A stretch of 64,000 nt of DNA, taken from assembly GCF_001857945.1 (NCBI RefSeq), contig NZ_CP017770.1, forward strand, positions 1,426,001 through 1,490,000, read 5' to 3'. The DNA is from Paenibacillus crassostreae. Lineage in GTDB: Bacteria > Bacillota > Bacilli > Paenibacillales > Paenibacillaceae. The position numbers and the translations under genes are program-made. The notes under the pieces were generated by a model. The model did no database searches. It had not been told where the DNA came from and saw only the letters and a program-made list of their open reading frames with translations. Shown here piece after piece: positions 45,875 through 55,921 of this stretch (within the stretch, counting starts at the first letter, position 1; the number at the start of each line of letters is the position of its first letter).

Positions 45875-46795
45875 TTACTTCTTATTTAATTGCCATACTC
45901 TAACACAAAGATAGCATAGAACTCCAAACAATGAAGACACTAATAAATTATGAAGTAAGGATGCGAAAATATAGACTTCATCATTACCCATCGTATACAT
46001 AAGACCCGCACCACTAAGCACTTGCATAAGACATAACACCACAGCAGTAATTCCTAACATTTGTAATTCCCGATTTCCATGATTCCGATGATAAGCCAAG
46101 TGTCCCATAATCGCAATTAAGATAAATAGTAATAACGCTGCAAGTCGATGTAGAAAGGCGATCTTAACCCCTCCAGTTAGTTCGGGGAACCATTCACCAT
46201 TACAAAGCGGCCAACCTGAGCATCCACCAGCAGAACCTGAATGGCTAACAAAAGCACCGACATATACAACTACATAACAATAAATGGTTGTTATCCAGGT
46301 AATATTTCGGAATGAACGACTCACACGTGGCAACATGACATCTTCAAGATCATTTTTTGCTTTGTGGACTCTGCGTATTCCAAGAGCAAGCATCAATGCA
46401 CTTGCAAAGGCGATTAATGAAAATCCGAAATGTAAAGCTTTTACCGCAGAAGACTGATCATAAAGTACAGCGAGTGCTCCCATAGTAGCCTGAACTAATA
46501 CAAATATAAGTGTCATCACAGAATACACTCTTAAATCACGACGTTTGTTAAACAAATAAAAGGCTATCACTACGGCTAAAGCTAATAAACCTGCTAGTCC
46601 ACTTACCAATCGGTGTGAATACTCTATCAATGATTCTACCGTATGTGCTGGGATAAATTTACCATGACATAAGGGAAATTCATGTCCACACCCTAGGCCT
46701 GATCCTGTACGTGTTACGACCGTACCACCAAACGTAGCAAAAAACATCACAAAAAATGTTAAATAACTAAGCCATTTCAATTGTTTCGTATTCAA
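45875..46795 (-). CDS. ctaA: Haem A synthase
   Basis: 306 aa with eight membrane helices. It oxidises the methyl group of haem O to form haem A for cytochrome oxidase. Conserved His residues are visible in EYSHRLVSG and FLHRLAALL, and two Cys pairs occur in the loops (CGHEFPLC, CSGWPLC). The ctaB/ctaCDE genes are not in the window. Confidence 0.93.
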   Translation of the reverse strand: MNTKQLKWLSYLTFFVMFFATFGGTVVTRTGSGLGCGHEFPLCHGKFIPAHTVESLIEYSHRLVSGLAGLLALAVVIAFYLFNKRRDLRVYSVMTLIFVLVQATMGALAVLYDQSSAVKALHFGFSLIAFASALMLALGIRRVHKAKNDLEDVMLPRVSRSFRNITWITTIYCYVVVYVGAFVSHSGSAGGCSGWPLCNGEWFPELTGGVKIAFLHRLAALLLFILIAIMGHLAYHRNHGNRELQMLGITAVVLCLMQVLSGAGLMYTMGNDEVYIFASLLHNLLVSSLFGVLCYLCVRVWQLNKK

Positions 46796-46887
46796 TATTC
46801 TTCACCTGCTGATCGAATTATTCTAACCTATTTATTATACCTGATAAGTACAGCGCTGTGGAATTTGGATTGTGACAGATGTTAGTA

Positions 46888-46927
46888 AAAAGTAAAACAC
46901 CACCTCTATTTATTATAGAAGTGATGT
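46888..46927 (-). terminator. Terminator after thioredoxin-like gene
   Basis: 13-bp stem (46897-46909 / 46915-46927) closed by two G-U pairs on the minus-strand RNA, with a TTTTACTTTTT tract following. It lies 11 bp from the stop. Confidence 0.8.
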
Positions 46928-46937
46928 GGAATTTCAC

Positions 46938-47279
46938 TTACTGAATTGTATTGTACACGTTAATTGCAGTTTGCAGAAATTGTTCAATTTCTTCACGTGA
47001 CTTACGAAGTTTATTAACAAACCGTACGAGTTCTTTACCATTAGCATAAGCAACAAAGCTAGGTATACCAAGAATATTCTGTTCTTGACTCACAGTTCCA
47101 ACCTGATCTACATCAATTTCTAACAATTTCAATTGCTGTGCAAATTTTTCTTCTACTTCCTGCATAAATGGATCTATATATTTACAATCACCACACCAAT
47201 CTGCTTTAAATACTGCAACTGTCAAATTTGGAGATTGGATAGTTTCGTCAAATTGTTCTTTCGAAGTTACTTTATCCAT
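46938..47279 (-). CDS. Thioredoxin-family protein (YtpP-like)
   Basis: 113 aa thioredoxin fold with an atypical active site WCGDC near residue 29 and a cis-Pro segment GIPSF. The acidic Asp in CxxC is unusual compared with the CGPC of TrxA and may shift the redox potential. It resembles YtpP of Bacillus, which has been linked to redox stress; the substrate is unknown. Monocistronic. Confidence 0.85.
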   Translation of the reverse strand: MDKVTSKEQFDETIQSPNLTVAVFKADWCGDCKYIDPFMQEVEEKFAQQLKLLEIDVDQVGTVSQEQNILGIPSFVAYANGKELVRFVNKLRKSREEIEQFLQTAINVYNTIQ

Positions 47280-47397
47280 CTAGTTCATTCCCTTCTCATC
47301 TATTTTTATATATAAGTGAAACAAAATAGAGTGTGGAAGTCAAATTTTAGAGACATACTGAAGAGTAATACCCTAAATGTTAGAAAGGATGTTGAAT

Positions 47398-48726
47398 ATG
47401 TCCTTCATGTTGTCTAATCCACATGCATTGGTACAATTATTAAAAAACGCAAAGAACATCCCACAACAAGCTACTGAACTTATGAAAGGTAAAGTTGCTT
47501 GCTGGAAATTGTCTCGTCCATTCCATGAACATCGCAGAAACTTAGAGTGGAACGAATCTGCAGCGTATACTGTCAGGATTTCTGTTGAACGAGCAGTGAA
47601 CGACTGTATGCGGTATCGGGACAGTCATGCTAGCTGGGATGGACCTCAAATATTCTCAATAACAGAACGAGATAACAACATACTGCAAGAAATAAGGATG
47701 GCTACCATTGCTGCTAATCAAAGCAACATTACACGCACTCAAGCCTATCTGGAATGTTATAAGGCATATCCAGAACTTCATTGGGCGTTATTAGCCCATA
47801 TGGTATCACGGAATGGAGGATGGAACATGAGCGACCTAAAAGGCGGTTTAATGTCAGATCTCATGGAACGATCTCTGAAAGATAATCTTTATCGTATGTT
47901 GGAACGATGCAATGCCCTTATTTTTCAGGATGCTTATCCACAGCTTCAGCTCTATATGTACAGCAAGCAGTATGGATGCAGCTTATTTCATCTATTGCCA
48001 CATTTTCATGTGTCTACATTCATGAATGCTTTCTGGAATAGCTTCTGGCTAGAACGAAACAGTGCGCTACTAGCAGTGGGATTAATCATAAATGAGCAGC
48101 ATTACATTGAGGGACGAGTCGTAAGACAATCTTTTTTTCAGAAAAATATATTTAAAAATATGACCTATCAAATCAATCATCTCGCTCACGTGAACCAGAT
48201 TCTATTTCCGCTAAGCAAGATGATACCTTCTCCTATGAATGAGCGTCATGTTCCAAGTCCATCACCAGGAATCGTAGGTCTCGTATTAGAGAATTTCTTA
48301 AATATCGAAGAGCGAATCAATCTTGGTAAATCATTATATGGTCTCTTATTCGGATATACCGATGTCCTGAATCAAGTTACAGCTTATGCACAAGACACGA
48401 TTCATCACGGTTCGAGAAGTGAATATTGGCCGGAATTGTTCACCCCAGACAAAGAAACAGCTGTGAACTCCTCCATAGAGAGCTCACAGCTGTTAGATCA
48501 CGAATGGTTATCCGTAGGTCAACGAATTTATAGTCCCACGCTGGAAGAGGTATGGTTCGATATGCCATATGATCCTATTCCACGGTATGACTGGCTGAAG
48601 GATAAGAATGTTATCCAGTATATATCTAAGCCACGACGGCCATTTCTCATCGAGATAAGTCATAATCATCGAGCCGCTCTACAGAAAACAGCGTTAGCTC
48701 ACGATATCGTCCGAAGTCTCAACTGA
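47398..48726 (+). CDS. DUF2515-family protein (YppC-like)
   Basis: 442 aa from the ATG at 47398 (AAAGGA 8 bases upstream; the longer start at 47377 has no site). It is a soluble, helix-rich protein of unknown function, found in many Bacillales as YppC. No catalytic motif is evident. Its end is convergent with the MurJ-like gene with a 6-bp gap. Confidence 0.8.
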   Translation: MSFMLSNPHALVQLLKNAKNIPQQATELMKGKVACWKLSRPFHEHRRNLEWNESAAYTVRISVERAVNDCMRYRDSHASWDGPQIFSITERDNNILQEIRMATIAANQSNITRTQAYLECYKAYPELHWALLAHMVSRNGGWNMSDLKGGLMSDLMERSLKDNLYRMLERCNALIFQDAYPQLQLYMYSKQYGCSLFHLLPHFHVSTFMNAFWNSFWLERNSALLAVGLIINEQHYIEGRVVRQSFFQKNIFKNMTYQINHLAHVNQILFPLSKMIPSPMNERHVPSPSPGIVGLVLENFLNIEERINLGKSLYGLLFGYTDVLNQVTAYAQDTIHHGSRSEYWPELFTPDKETAVNSSIESSQLLDHEWLSVGQRIYSPTLEEVWFDMPYDPIPRYDWLKDKNVIQYISKPRRPFLIEISHNHRAALQKTALAHDIVRSLN

Positions 48727-48732
48727 TATTGA

Positions 48733-50361
48733 TTAATCATTCATCCGATTGCGGACACGATGGGGTTGCAATTTCATTAGTGGCATAAATACTTTTTGTA
48801 TCTTACGTGGATAACTAGATAACTCTTCTTGGCTTAGAACCCCAAGTACAATAAGCATAACCAAGTAAATCATTACAACAGCAACACCTACGATAATGCA
48901 AGTAATAAGATAGGCTAATCTGTCTGGCATCATATTCACAAGTAGGATACCCGCTTGATTAAGACCGTACCCTATTCCTGCCGATACGATGATCGTAAGC
49001 AAGTAACTCAACCAGCGTTTACCAAGAATAGAGAAAGGTACGATCTTTTTCATAAGTCTGAGATTTAGCAACGTAATCACTAGGAAGCAAAGCCCCGTTG
49101 CTCCGATAATTCCATAGATACCAAAGAATGGAGCTAGCATATAACTGGCTACAAGCTTCACTACAATACCGATCATCACATGGACCATCGAGACCTTTGC
49201 TTTACTTACACCTAGTAGTATTGAATTCGATGTCATCATCGTAATTTGGAATATGGTTCCGAATGTAAGCAACATAATAATTCCACTACCATCCAAGCTA
49301 CTAAACAAAAGTCCATTTATAGAATATGAAGCCACACTAAGAGCGATCACAATAGGCATCCCTGTAAGAATAGCAATTCTCATAGCTAATGTAATTTGTT
49401 GCTTCAGATAAGGCTGGTCTTTCCGTGCAAACGCTGCGGATATAATAGGAATAAGTGATGCACTGAGAGCAATGGCTAGAATTGGAGGAATTCCTGCAAT
49501 GGATTGAGCACGACTTCCGAGAATACCTACAACTTGCGTTGCGTAAGCATCCCCCGACTGTCCAATCAGTAATCCCTTAATAATACTAGTATCTATAAAA
49601 TTTACAGCTGGAACAGCTAAAGAGGTTAATACAATCGGGATAGATAACGTAAATATATCTTTATAAATAGTCATCAAAGGCAATTTATTTTGACCCTCTT
49701 GTAGACTAAGTGTACGGTCCTGCTTACGCATTCTAAGCGTAAAATAGATCATAACTGCGAATGCTCCTAAACTACCAAGAACACCTCCAAATGATGCTCC
49801 TGCAGCGATGGTACTATCTTGATAATCCATAGTTAACAAGATATATGCCAGAATAATTGCCGTCCCCACTCTAGCAATTTGTTCAATAATTTGTGAGATC
49901 CCGCCAGCCATCATGTTATTACGACCTTGGAAATACCCTCGCATCATAGCAATAGTAGGAAATAACAGAAGCGCGGGAGCTAACATCTGAATAGCCAGTG
50001 TCGCTTCAGGTAGTTTAATGTAGGTTGCATAATAAGGTGCACCAAAGTATAACAACAAAGTCATGACAACGCCCATAATCGCTGAGAAGATTAAGGCGGC
50101 ATGGTAAATCCGTTGAGCCTCATGAGGCTTCTCCAATGCATAACGCTCAGATACCATTTTACTTAGCGTACTTGGAATTCCAGCAGTTGCTATTGTTAGT
50201 AACATCAAGTATATAGTATTGGCAACGTTGAATGACGCATCCCCTATATCCCCAAGCATATGTTCCAATGGTATCCGCTGAGCCAGACCTAGTACACGAG
50301 CTATCAAGGCTGCCGCGGCTAGAATAAGTGTTCCTTTAATAAATGATTCTTTCTTCGCCAA
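48733..50361 (-). CDS. murJ: MurJ/YtgP-type lipid II flippase
   Basis: 542 aa, 14 predicted membrane helices of the MVF/polysaccharide transport family. Length and N-terminus (FIKGTLILAAAALIARVLGLAQR) match YtgP of B. subtilis, the MurJ homologue that moves lipid II across the membrane. SpoVB is a paralogue of similar length, so the exact assignment is moderately sure. Confidence 0.8.
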   Translation of the reverse strand: MAKKESFIKGTLILAAAALIARVLGLAQRIPLEHMLGDIGDASFNVANTIYLMLLTIATAGIPSTLSKMVSERYALEKPHEAQRIYHAALIFSAIMGVVMTLLLYFGAPYYATYIKLPEATLAIQMLAPALLLFPTIAMMRGYFQGRNNMMAGGISQIIEQIARVGTAIILAYILLTMDYQDSTIAAGASFGGVLGSLGAFAVMIYFTLRMRKQDRTLSLQEGQNKLPLMTIYKDIFTLSIPIVLTSLAVPAVNFIDTSIIKGLLIGQSGDAYATQVVGILGSRAQSIAGIPPILAIALSASLIPIISAAFARKDQPYLKQQITLAMRIAILTGMPIVIALSVASYSINGLLFSSLDGSGIIMLLTFGTIFQITMMTSNSILLGVSKAKVSMVHVMIGIVVKLVASYMLAPFFGIYGIIGATGLCFLVITLLNLRLMKKIVPFSILGKRWLSYLLTIIVSAGIGYGLNQAGILLVNMMPDRLAYLITCIIVGVAVVMIYLVMLIVLGVLSQEELSSYPRKIQKVFMPLMKLQPHRVRNRMND

Positions 50362-50420
50362 ACTTTTCCCCCTACTTTCTTACGGAAGGCAGCTTCCACT
50401 GCAAACATCATATCACTTCA

Positions 50421-50906
50421 TTAGTTCACCATAATCCAGATAAAGAAGATCACAATCATACCAATTTGCAGAATGACCTTCATCACCATACTACTAAATA
50501 ATCCCACTAAAGATCCCCAGCCTACTTTGGCCGACTTCGATACATTTGAACCAGATAGTAGTTCGCCTATAAATGCCCCTAGAAACGGTCCGATAACAAG
50601 TCCAAAAGCTGGTATTGCAAATGGACCAATGATAACACCTATGGTACTAAGAATGACTGATAATCGCGATCCACCATATTTCTTGGTTCCCCATGCACCC
50701 ACGACGTAATCCGCTACAAACAAGACGACGACAATTAACGTCTGGATGATCCAGAACCAAGCACCAAAGGATTCAAAACTAAAGAACCAACCATACACAA
50801 AGAAAGCAAGATAAATGGCTAGCGCACCGGGAAGAATAGGAAATATTGCACCCGCTAGTCCTACTACAAACAAAATAATAATCAAGCTCCAACCGAGTAT
50901 GGACAT
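50421..50906 (-). CDS. DUF456-family membrane protein (YqgC-like)
   Basis: 161 aa with four or five hydrophobic helices rich in Gly. The motifs PILPGAL near residue 24 and GPFLGAFIGEL near 107 are typical of DUF456. The function is unknown. It lies 8 bp after the HAD phosphatase and 59 bp before the MurJ-like gene on the same strand. Confidence 0.85.
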   Translation of the reverse strand: MSILGWSLIIILFVVGLAGAIFPILPGALAIYLAFFVYGWFFSFESFGAWFWIIQTLIVVVLFVADYVVGAWGTKKYGGSRLSVILSTIGVIIGPFAIPAFGLVIGPFLGAFIGELLSGSNVSKSAKVGWGSLVGLFSSMVMKVILQIGMIVIFFIWIMVN

Positions 50907-50914
50907 CTATCGTT

Positions 50915-51661
50915 TCACTCCTCAATAATATAGGTTCTGATCACTTCTACAATCCCATCATCATTATTGCTAGCTACGACAACATCTGCTTGTTCCTTCA
51001 CATGTTGCTGGGCATTACCCATCGCAACCCCTAGACCGCATTGCTGAATCACAGCCAGATCATTTAAGCTATCACCCACAGCAATAACCTCACACATTTC
51101 TATTTGAAGCAACTTACACACCTCAGAAATCCCAGTGGCCTTATTAACTCCTAATGGATTAATCTCAATGTTAAATGGTGAAGAATTCGTTATTTCAAGA
51201 TCACCCCATTCAAGCAATTTCGTCAAAATATGCTGACGGATATGATCATCTTCTGTGTAGTATCCAAATTTCAACCATTCTGTCTCTTCCATAGGCGTCG
51301 TCAACCAATGCTCTTTATTATAAACGTGATCAACTGAATATGCCCAGAACCACGTATCCATTTCGATCGCGATTTCATACATTGCCTTCATCCGCTGAAC
51401 ATCAAATAATGAACGTTGGTGAAGCTGATATGGAGCACTCCAAATCTCACTCCCATTAACTGTAACCATAGGGCCGTCCAGCCCTAATTGTTCAGCATAG
51501 GGAAGCGCGCTTGCAAACGATCTTCCTGTAGATAGACAGACATGAACACCCTTCTCCATAGCAATCTTTATCCATTTCATGGTTTCAGTTGATATTTTCT
51601 CTTCATGATTTAAAAGTGTCCCATCCATATCCAATGCTAACAGTCTATATTTTGTACCCGT
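50915..51661 (-). CDS. HAD-superfamily (Cof-type) phosphatase, non-canonical start
   Basis: About 248 aa if started at an ACG codon at 51661, which is 8 bases after a run of seven G. This restores the normal Cof-type N-terminus KYRLLALDMDGTLL. The only canonical start, TTG at 51634, would cut off the first beta strand before DMDGT. Other motifs are GDSLNDLAV (motif IV) and a C2-type cap domain. It probably acts on sugar phosphates or FMN-like substrates. Confidence 0.8.
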   Translation of the reverse strand, partial: TGTKYRLLALDMDGTLLNHEEKISTETMKWIKIAMEKGVHVCLSTGRSFASALPYAEQLGLDGPMVTVNGSEIWSAPYQLHQRSLFDVQRMKAMYEIAIEMDTWFWAYSVDHVYNKEHWLTTPMEETEWLKFGYYTEDDHIRQHILTKLLEWGDLEITNSSPFNIEINPLGVNKATGISEVCKLLQIEMCEVIAVGDSLNDLAVIQQCGLGVAMGNAQQHVKEQADVVVASNNDDGIVEVIRTYIIEE

Positions 51662-51724
51662 GGTAAGCCCCCCCTGTCATCATACCCAACTATACTAGCA
51701 TCCACATTATGCCCTCGTAGTGAA

Positions 51725-53785
51725 TTATGGTGTTTCACTTTCATTTATAACCTCCGTCTTTGGATGAGGTGTTCCATCTAATCCATAGACTTCATCATAA
51801 GCATCAAATATTTTGCGTGCAATTGGCGCAGCACTTTGGGATCCGAATCCACCTTCAGGAATCATAACAGCAACAGCGAGTACTGGATTCTCACGTGGCG
51901 CATAGGCAATAAATACACCATTATCAACAAGTTCTCTACCTACCTGCTGTGTGGACGTTCCTGTTTTTCTAGCAAAGTCGTAATGGAAATTCTCGAAAGC
52001 AGACACACTACTATTCATCCCTTTCTTAACAACATCCCAGTACGATTTATCGAAATCAACAACATTCAGCACTTCTGGTTTGAATTCTTGAACAATATTT
52101 CCATTACTATCTGTAATCTTGCTTACTAATTGAGGTTTCATCCGTGCCCCTTCATTAGCAAGGGTTGCTGTATATTGAGCAAGTTGAAGTGTGGTGTATT
52201 TCCCGCCTTGACCGAATGATGCATAAGCCATAGCTGATTGTGTACTACCCGCTTGTTCTAAATCCACATACTCACGCCATCCTCTGTATTCACCAGGTAG
52301 GCCACTACCCGTCACGACACCAAGCCCGAATTCTTTCATGTGTCTATCCCAGACATCAATAACATCTGCACCATATTTATTATTCAGAGGCTTTCCTACC
52401 ATATCGACCATGAATGCATTGGAGGATACCTCTATAGCCCTGGCAGGACTCATAGCACCATAGACATGCCCTTGTGAATTCTGAACACGTGCTTGATGAC
52501 CTTCTTTACCAAAGTAAGCTGCACCTTTGTCATAATACGTATAGTTTTTCGTGAAAAAACCTTCATTTAATCCTATTAACACGGATAGCGGTTTTATCGT
52601 GGAACCTAGCAGCACAACAGATTCAGGGTGATATCCTTCTTTACCTGAATTAAAAGATTTAATGGTCCCGTTCTGGTAAATAAATTCTACCTTCCCCGTC
52701 CAATCTTCACTCGAAATATTCCCGGAACTCCACACATTGGTATCATAGTCAGGCATGCTGGCCATAGCTACAACATTGCCTGTCTTCACTTCCATTGCGA
52801 CCGCGAATCCAGTTGTCGCATCCGGATGTAATTTCCCTGATACCGGATTCTTATGCAACCAATCTAACTGGTCGAGAATCGCTTGTTCCGTTTTGACTTG
52901 AATCTCCTTATTGATGGTTGACCACACATCATGACCTTTTTCTGGAGCTACAATCTCATCTATACCCTCCGGCATATTACGAGGATCAACAGGTATTTTC
53001 AAATAACCATTCTTTCCACGCAATTCATCTTGATAGAGTAACTCTAAGCCATCAAACCCTACAAATTCCGATTCTCCATACATCAGACCCGGGTCAGTTA
53101 ACGTGCCATCCTTCATCTCATCCGTAATCGTTTGATACTTATCCAGTGCCTTGGATCTCTTAAAGTCTTTAATATAACCTATCGTTTGGACAGCAACCGT
53201 ATCTGTATCATATTGCCGAATATTCTCTTCAATTATACTAATCCCTTGATAATCTGACTTATGTTCCATGAAATAAGCGATCTCTTCTTCAGTAAGATTC
53301 ATCTTAATACGTCTAGGTACATAACCAGAATATAATTTATAATTCAAATCTAAGGCGTCTAACACATCTTCCTTTGTGTTAATTTCACTTTCAGGATCTC
53401 CGAATTCCGTGAATGCTGCTGCAATATTCTGAGCCAGTTTATCGACTTCTGGATAATTCTCTCGTTTATCACCATTTGCAAGATCACTATAATTGCTCTG
53501 CAAAGTAATATATAAAGATTGTACTGGTTCAGAATAAGCTAATTTAATCCCCGTAGCATCTAAAATACTTCCACGTGCAGGTGCGATGGGTACATTCTTC
53601 ACATCCCTACTAGTTTCTTCTCCAGTCAACGTAGGACCTTCCACAAATTGTAGTATGGCAAGACGTACAATAATGACACAAAAAATAAGAAATGTACTAA
53701 AGAAAAATACATTTATTCTCAGATTAAAACTATTTTTATGTTTAGGTTCATCTTGCTTCAATCGATCCGGCACGTAATTGCTCAC
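51725..53785 (-). CDS. Class B penicillin-binding protein (transpeptidase)
   Basis: 686 aa. One membrane anchor at about residues 28-50, then a dimerisation domain and a transpeptidase domain with the active-site STIK (SxxK) at about residue 400, SSN in EVSSNAFM, and KTGT near residue 620. It cross-links peptidoglycan. It is closest in length and layout to PbpA/PbpH of rod-shaped Bacillus. It is upstream of the HAD/DUF456/MurJ group on the same strand. Confidence 0.9.
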   Translation of the reverse strand: MSNYVPDRLKQDEPKHKNSFNLRINVFFFSTFLIFCVIIVRLAILQFVEGPTLTGEETSRDVKNVPIAPARGSILDATGIKLAYSEPVQSLYITLQSNYSDLANGDKRENYPEVDKLAQNIAAAFTEFGDPESEINTKEDVLDALDLNYKLYSGYVPRRIKMNLTEEEIAYFMEHKSDYQGISIIEENIRQYDTDTVAVQTIGYIKDFKRSKALDKYQTITDEMKDGTLTDPGLMYGESEFVGFDGLELLYQDELRGKNGYLKIPVDPRNMPEGIDEIVAPEKGHDVWSTINKEIQVKTEQAILDQLDWLHKNPVSGKLHPDATTGFAVAMEVKTGNVVAMASMPDYDTNVWSSGNISSEDWTGKVEFIYQNGTIKSFNSGKEGYHPESVVLLGSTIKPLSVLIGLNEGFFTKNYTYYDKGAAYFGKEGHQARVQNSQGHVYGAMSPARAIEVSSNAFMVDMVGKPLNNKYGADVIDVWDRHMKEFGLGVVTGSGLPGEYRGWREYVDLEQAGSTQSAMAYASFGQGGKYTTLQLAQYTATLANEGARMKPQLVSKITDSNGNIVQEFKPEVLNVVDFDKSYWDVVKKGMNSSVSAFENFHYDFARKTGTSTQQVGRELVDNGVFIAYAPRENPVLAVAVMIPEGGFGSQSAAPIARKIFDAYDEVYGLDGTPHPKTEVINESETP

Positions 53786-53923
53786 CGGTACAGCCTCCTT
53801 TAGTTCAAACTTACTTTAGTTATTCATTTTTACGAAAAATGTCTTTCTTATTCTAACATAAATCAAGGGTACCTTCACCTTTAGCATATTCGCCATCTCA
53901 GGAACAAATATCTATACATACAA

Positions 53924-53959
53924 AAGGCAGTTTCACCGTATCTAAGAGTGGTGAAACTG
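53924..53959 (-). terminator. Terminator reaching into a gene end
   Basis: 10-bp stem CAGTTTCACC / GGTGAAACTG (53928-53937 / 53950-53959), then TTTT on the minus strand. The 5' arm lies in the last codons of the upstream ORF. Confidence 0.8.
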
Positions 53960-54441
53960 TATCTCTTTATAATATGTACTTAATTCATATAACTTCTCTA
54001 CCTCATCTACCAAACTTACATCATTCGACTGAATAGAGAACAATAAAAGATCGTCCGCTTTCCTTCTTAACAAAAACTCACTTTGTTCAACGTTTCCTAA
54101 TTCGAACATTTCAATCGCATTCTTTAATATATTTCTGGCCTCTATCAGCTTAACCTGCTTCTCAACTTTGTAGTTGCCCACTTTCTTCATATCAGCTAGA
54201 TTGTAAGTATAATTCATATATATTTCTTCAACAGGTTGTTCCTTAACTCTTTCACTTTGGCAACCTTTGTACCTCCATTGAACGGATAGTACTGGACGTT
54301 TAAAGGTTTGCTATTTAAATGACTCTTGGTTGGTTTAAATGATGCTACTTCCCATTCGATTAACAAAACTACATGATCGGCACCACCGCCATAAATATGC
54401 GAACGATTCCATGTATATGCTGCATTTATATATGTACTCAT
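53942..54441 (-). pseudogene. Probable remnant of a VWA-type protein (two joined ORFs)
   Basis: Two small ORFs overlap as ATGA at 54214-54217. The first (75 aa) begins MSTYINAAYTWNRSHIY and has VVLLIEWEV; the second (91 aa) has EKQVKLIEARNIL and ADDLLLFSIQSND. These resemble the N- and C-terminal ends of von Willebrand A-domain proteins seen in Paenibacillus, with the central metal-binding domain (DxSxS) missing. My reading is an internal deletion plus a frameshift. Alternatively it is a real pair of small genes, since ribosome coupling and the terminator are intact. Recognition is from memory of the family. Confidence 0.4.
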
Positions 54442-54666
54442 TCTACCGTCTCCTCCTATCCATGTTCATTAAATTAACTAATGATGCCATCAGTTTATAA
54501 GGGAACATATGTTCTAACCAATTGTTGTACATTATCCACATATTTTAACTTAATATATCTACTTTTAATTATGTATTTCCTCAAAAATATATTACTATAG
54601 TGTTAGACGTCCCACTCCACCCATTGGTTACAATAGTAATTAAACTAAAATTCAGGTGGTGAATAT

Positions 54667-55098
54667 ATGCAGTTACATTTCTTCATTCGCAAGTTTTGTA
54701 AACCAAGTATTATCATACTATCTATATGTGCAAGCTTAGTTCTTTCTCCTAATACAACACATGCTAATTACTTCACAGATTTCTATGATGGATTACAGAA
54801 ATTCTCTGAACTTCCTGACCAGATGAATGAGTTGAAGAAGAGTTACGAACAGACATACAATGATTTAAACGATGCCAAAGCAAGTATTAAAGCTTATGAA
54901 CAACAGACTACTCAACTTATAGAACAGAATCGTCAACTTCAAGATACCGTTCAATTATTGACGGAATCGGAGATAGCACGACAGACTCGATCTGCCCGAA
55001 TAAAAAATATCGTTATTTGGGCGATATCTCTAGCAGTGGGGTATTTTCTTCTTACTCGCACAATCCGATTCTTAATGAGACGTTCTAATAAATGGTAA
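54667..55098 (+). CDS. Exported or membrane-anchored coiled-coil protein
   Basis: 143 aa. Signal peptide to about residue 33 (a hydrophobic stretch then THA-NYF), a coiled coil at about residues 55-105 (KKSYEQTYNDLNDAKASIKA), a hydrophobic helix at about 115-130 and a basic end (RFLMRRSNK). So the protein is probably held outside the cell by its C-terminus. No family is recognised. It is followed 34 bp downstream by an AIM24 gene. Confidence 0.75.
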   Translation: MQLHFFIRKFCKPSIIILSICASLVLSPNTTHANYFTDFYDGLQKFSELPDQMNELKKSYEQTYNDLNDAKASIKAYEQQTTQLIEQNRQLQDTVQLLTESEIARQTRSARIKNIVIWAISLAVGYFLLTRTIRFLMRRSNKW

Positions 55099-55132
55099 TA
55101 ATATAGGTATTTATTTGTACCGGAGGTCAGTC

Positions 55133-55837
55133 ATGGAAATACAGAACAATAGTGCAAGCAGCGCCCCAATAGGTCAAGCAGTTACCTTTACTCTTAATGA
55201 AGGAGATCTAATTCATATACTCCACCCTGAACAAATTGTAGCCTATCGGGGACCTTCTACTGGACGTAGTGATCATTTCATGAATATGAAACGTATGTAT
55301 CGCAAGGGTAAGCTCATTCAATCCGATATCAGTGGTCCATCACAGTTTGTAGCCGCTCTGCCGCCTGGATTTGCTATGAAATCAGTTGAGATTCATGATG
55401 GGAGTGACCTGCTTTACGATTTCCGTAGTCTTTTTTTCTATAGTGATGGCATCACCATGCAGACTCGTCTCTTAAAAATAAAGAATATGCTTGTTTCGCG
55501 TGATGTCATTAAAGTGAAATTCACAGGTAATGGAACGATCGGTATACTTACACAAGGACCTGTATGCCAGACCGAACTTCATCCGATAGATCCAATATAT
55601 ATCGATGCTGCAAGTTTAGTTGCTTATCCAGAGAATGCCAAACTCGAATTGACTGTATATGGGAACACTCTCGCCAGCCAACATATGAGTTTCCATTGGA
55701 AGATGACGGGACTGGGTTCTGTCCTTTTCCAAGCAGGTCGTCAAAATCAACGATTAGAAAAGGATATGGCGAATGAAGGATTCATTAAACGTGTACTACG
55801 AGAAATCATTCCTTTTGGAAGTATTATTATTAAGTAG
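55133..55837 (+). CDS. AIM24-family protein
   Basis: 234 aa from the ATG at 55133 with GGAGG upstream. It has the beta-rich AIM24 fold: SAPIGQAVTF, the repeated GDLIHI/VVAY strands, TRLLKIKNMLVSRDVIKV and a final hydrophobic strand. The family is named for a yeast mitochondrial protein; the bacterial members have no settled role. Its partner here is the coiled-coil protein upstream. Confidence 0.8.
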   Translation: MEIQNNSASSAPIGQAVTFTLNEGDLIHILHPEQIVAYRGPSTGRSDHFMNMKRMYRKGKLIQSDISGPSQFVAALPPGFAMKSVEIHDGSDLLYDFRSLFFYSDGITMQTRLLKIKNMLVSRDVIKVKFTGNGTIGILTQGPVCQTELHPIDPIYIDAASLVAYPENAKLELTVYGNTLASQHMSFHWKMTGLGSVLFQAGRQNQRLEKDMANEGFIKRVLREIIPFGSIIIK

Positions 55838-55875
55838 TGAACCATGTTATAATGAAACATATCCTAAGCCTAGAG

Positions 55876-55903
55876 TTGATCAGCTGGGATAATTGAAGAT
55901 AAT
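55876..55903 (+). promoter_or_regulatory. Promoter of the queuosine operon
   Basis: TTGATC (55876-55881), a 16-bp spacer, GATAAT (55898-55903). Transcription would start near 55910, about 12 bases before the preQ1 aptamer. Confidence 0.6.
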
Positions 55904-55921
55904 CCATGTTTACATTCATGG

